From CAZEDU01 sp964511185 (GTDB lineage: Bacteria; Myxococcota; Myxococcia; Myxococcales; Myxococcaceae): a DNA stretch of 5,605 bases. The notes under the pieces are model-generated. The model saw only the letters and a list, made by a program, of their open reading frames with translations, was not told where the DNA came from and did not search any database. Below, piece by piece: positions 5,035 to 5,605 of this stretch (within the stretch, counting starts at the first letter, position 1; each line of letters begins with the position of its first letter). Location of the stretch: NCBI GenBank assembly GCA_964511185.1, contig CAZEDU010000195.1:1-5605 (forward strand). Reading direction: 5' to 3'. A program made the translations under genes and the position numbers.

Positions 5035-5605
5035 CTAGTTCCAGCGCCGGCCGCCCGGGCCCCGGCGGCGCCGCTGCTTGCGCTGGTGCTTTTCGGCTTC
5101 GCGCGCCTCGCCGGGCTTCGACAGGCGCGGCAGCTCGCCCATCATCACCGCCCAGTATTCGCCGGCCAGAAGCGCCTGCACCAGCTCGGCCTGGCTGTTC
5201 ACCGGCCGCTTGAAGAGCGTCGCCCCGCGCCCGATCTCGTCGAGCGAGCCGCGCGCGTCGCTCCCGCCAATGCTCGGCAGCTTGAGCGACTCCGCCGCCT
5301 CGACCGCCAGATCGTTCGCCGTCTGGCGCGCCTTGGGGTTGTACGTCTCGACCGCGGAGAGGACGTTGAGCGTCAGGACGAAGTCGCCGGCCGGGTTGGG
5401 GACCTCGCGGTCGTAGGGACGCGCCGCGACGATCGCCGCGCCGAGCGACTTGAGCTTCGGGAGGCATTCCGCGGCGCTCCATGGCTTCTCGCGGTTGCTG
5501 CCCCACATCTGAACCGGCTCGGGCGCCAGCTCTGGCTTCGGGAAGAAGCACAGGTACTGCCCCTTGTCGGTGATCAGCTCGAGACCGACGAAGACCCTCA
5601 GCTTC
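5035..5605 (-). CDS. PHP-family protein, C-terminal part
   Basis: The frame is open from the window edge to a TAG at 5037-5035, giving 189 visible residues; the N-terminus with the H-x-H motif lies outside. An ATG at 5508 is internal, since family-like sequence (VFVGLELITDKGQYLCFF) precedes it. Recognisable PHP (polymerase and histidinol phosphatase) elements are SWxxA-like PWSAAECLPKLKSLGAAIV, then VAARPYDRE, VETYNPKARQTANDLAVE and LPSIGGSDARGSLDE. Such proteins are metal-dependent phosphoesterases or nucleases of the TrpH type. Two positions usually His are Arg here: A-R-P-Y (normally A-H-P) and S-D-A-R (normally S-D-A-H). The end is strongly basic (EKHQRKQRRRRGPGGRRWN). It runs against the lipoprotein gene with 4 bp between stops. 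Family membership is good, catalytic activity uncertain. Confidence 0.8.
   Translation of the reverse strand, partial: KLRVFVGLELITDKGQYLCFFPKPELAPEPVQMWGSNREKPWSAAECLPKLKSLGAAIVAARPYDREVPNPAGDFVLTLNVLSAVETYNPKARQTANDLAVEAAESLKLPSIGGSDARGSLDEIGRGATLFKRPVNSQAELVQALLAGEYWAVMMGELPRLSKPGEAREAEKHQRKQRRRRGPGGRRWN
5044..5071. other. G+C-rich inverted repeat at the convergent gene ends
   Basis: GCGCCG (5044-5049) can pair with CGGCGC (5066-5071); an alternative pairing is CGCCGG (5045-5050) with CCGGCG (5062-5067). The hairpin lies inside the Arg-rich end of the PHP gene, just past the stop codon of the rightward lipoprotein gene. There is no T-run on either side, so it is not a canonical intrinsic terminator. 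It might still slow RNA polymerase or protect an RNA end, but high G+C alone gives such pairings often. Confidence 0.25.

Noticed and set aside
4694..5551. Leftward 285-residue frame overlapping the lipoprotein and PHP genes
   Set aside because: Its sequence is Arg/Ala/Gly-rich low complexity, a shadow of the PHP gene frame, and it has no motifs.

Overview
The window is gene-dense, G+C-rich bacterial chromosome (roughly two thirds or more G+C by eye) with strong G/C third-position bias. Two outer-membrane-type lipoproteins, a Fur-family regulator, an FtsB/DivIC protein and an FmdB zinc ribbon point to a Gram-negative bacterium. The overall flavour (unassigned regulators and lipoproteins, very high G+C, HEAT and PHP proteins) suggests a myxobacterial or other deltaproteobacterial lineage; that placement is inference, with no rRNA or marker gene to settle it.

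Layout. Positions 1-2095 hold a leftward series: a three-pass membrane protein with C-terminal HEAT-like repeats (1523-2095), a Fur-family metalloregulator (1050-1526), a TlpA/thioredoxin-like lipoprotein (535-1053), an FtsB/DivIC division protein (191-469), and the N-terminus of an unidentified membrane protein that leaves the window (1-187). The first three are joined by two identical 4-bp GTGA stop/start overlaps, a hallmark of translational coupling. A short intergenic region (2096-2163) separates them from a rightward series: an unassigned 396-residue protein with a Fis-like helix-turn-helix (2164-3354), an FmdB-family zinc ribbon with a Ser/Gly tail (3368-3685), a small membrane protein (3727-4311) and a lipoprotein with a BamE-like C-terminus (4311-5030). 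The last two overlap by 1 bp. A leftward PHP-family protein (5035 to beyond 5605) converges on them with only 4 bp between stop codons.

How they may work together. The leftward group combines cell-envelope functions (division, thiol redox, membrane HEAT protein) with a metal- or redox-sensing repressor, so Fur-type control of the TlpA-like protein is plausible but unproven. The last two rightward genes look like a co-translated envelope pair. I see no mobile element, CRISPR array, tRNA or rRNA, and no clear sign of a defence system. The most unusual items are two Arg residues where PHP proteins normally carry metal-binding His, the CFYC active site in the TlpA-like protein, and the unassigned DNA-binding-like protein at 2164-3354.
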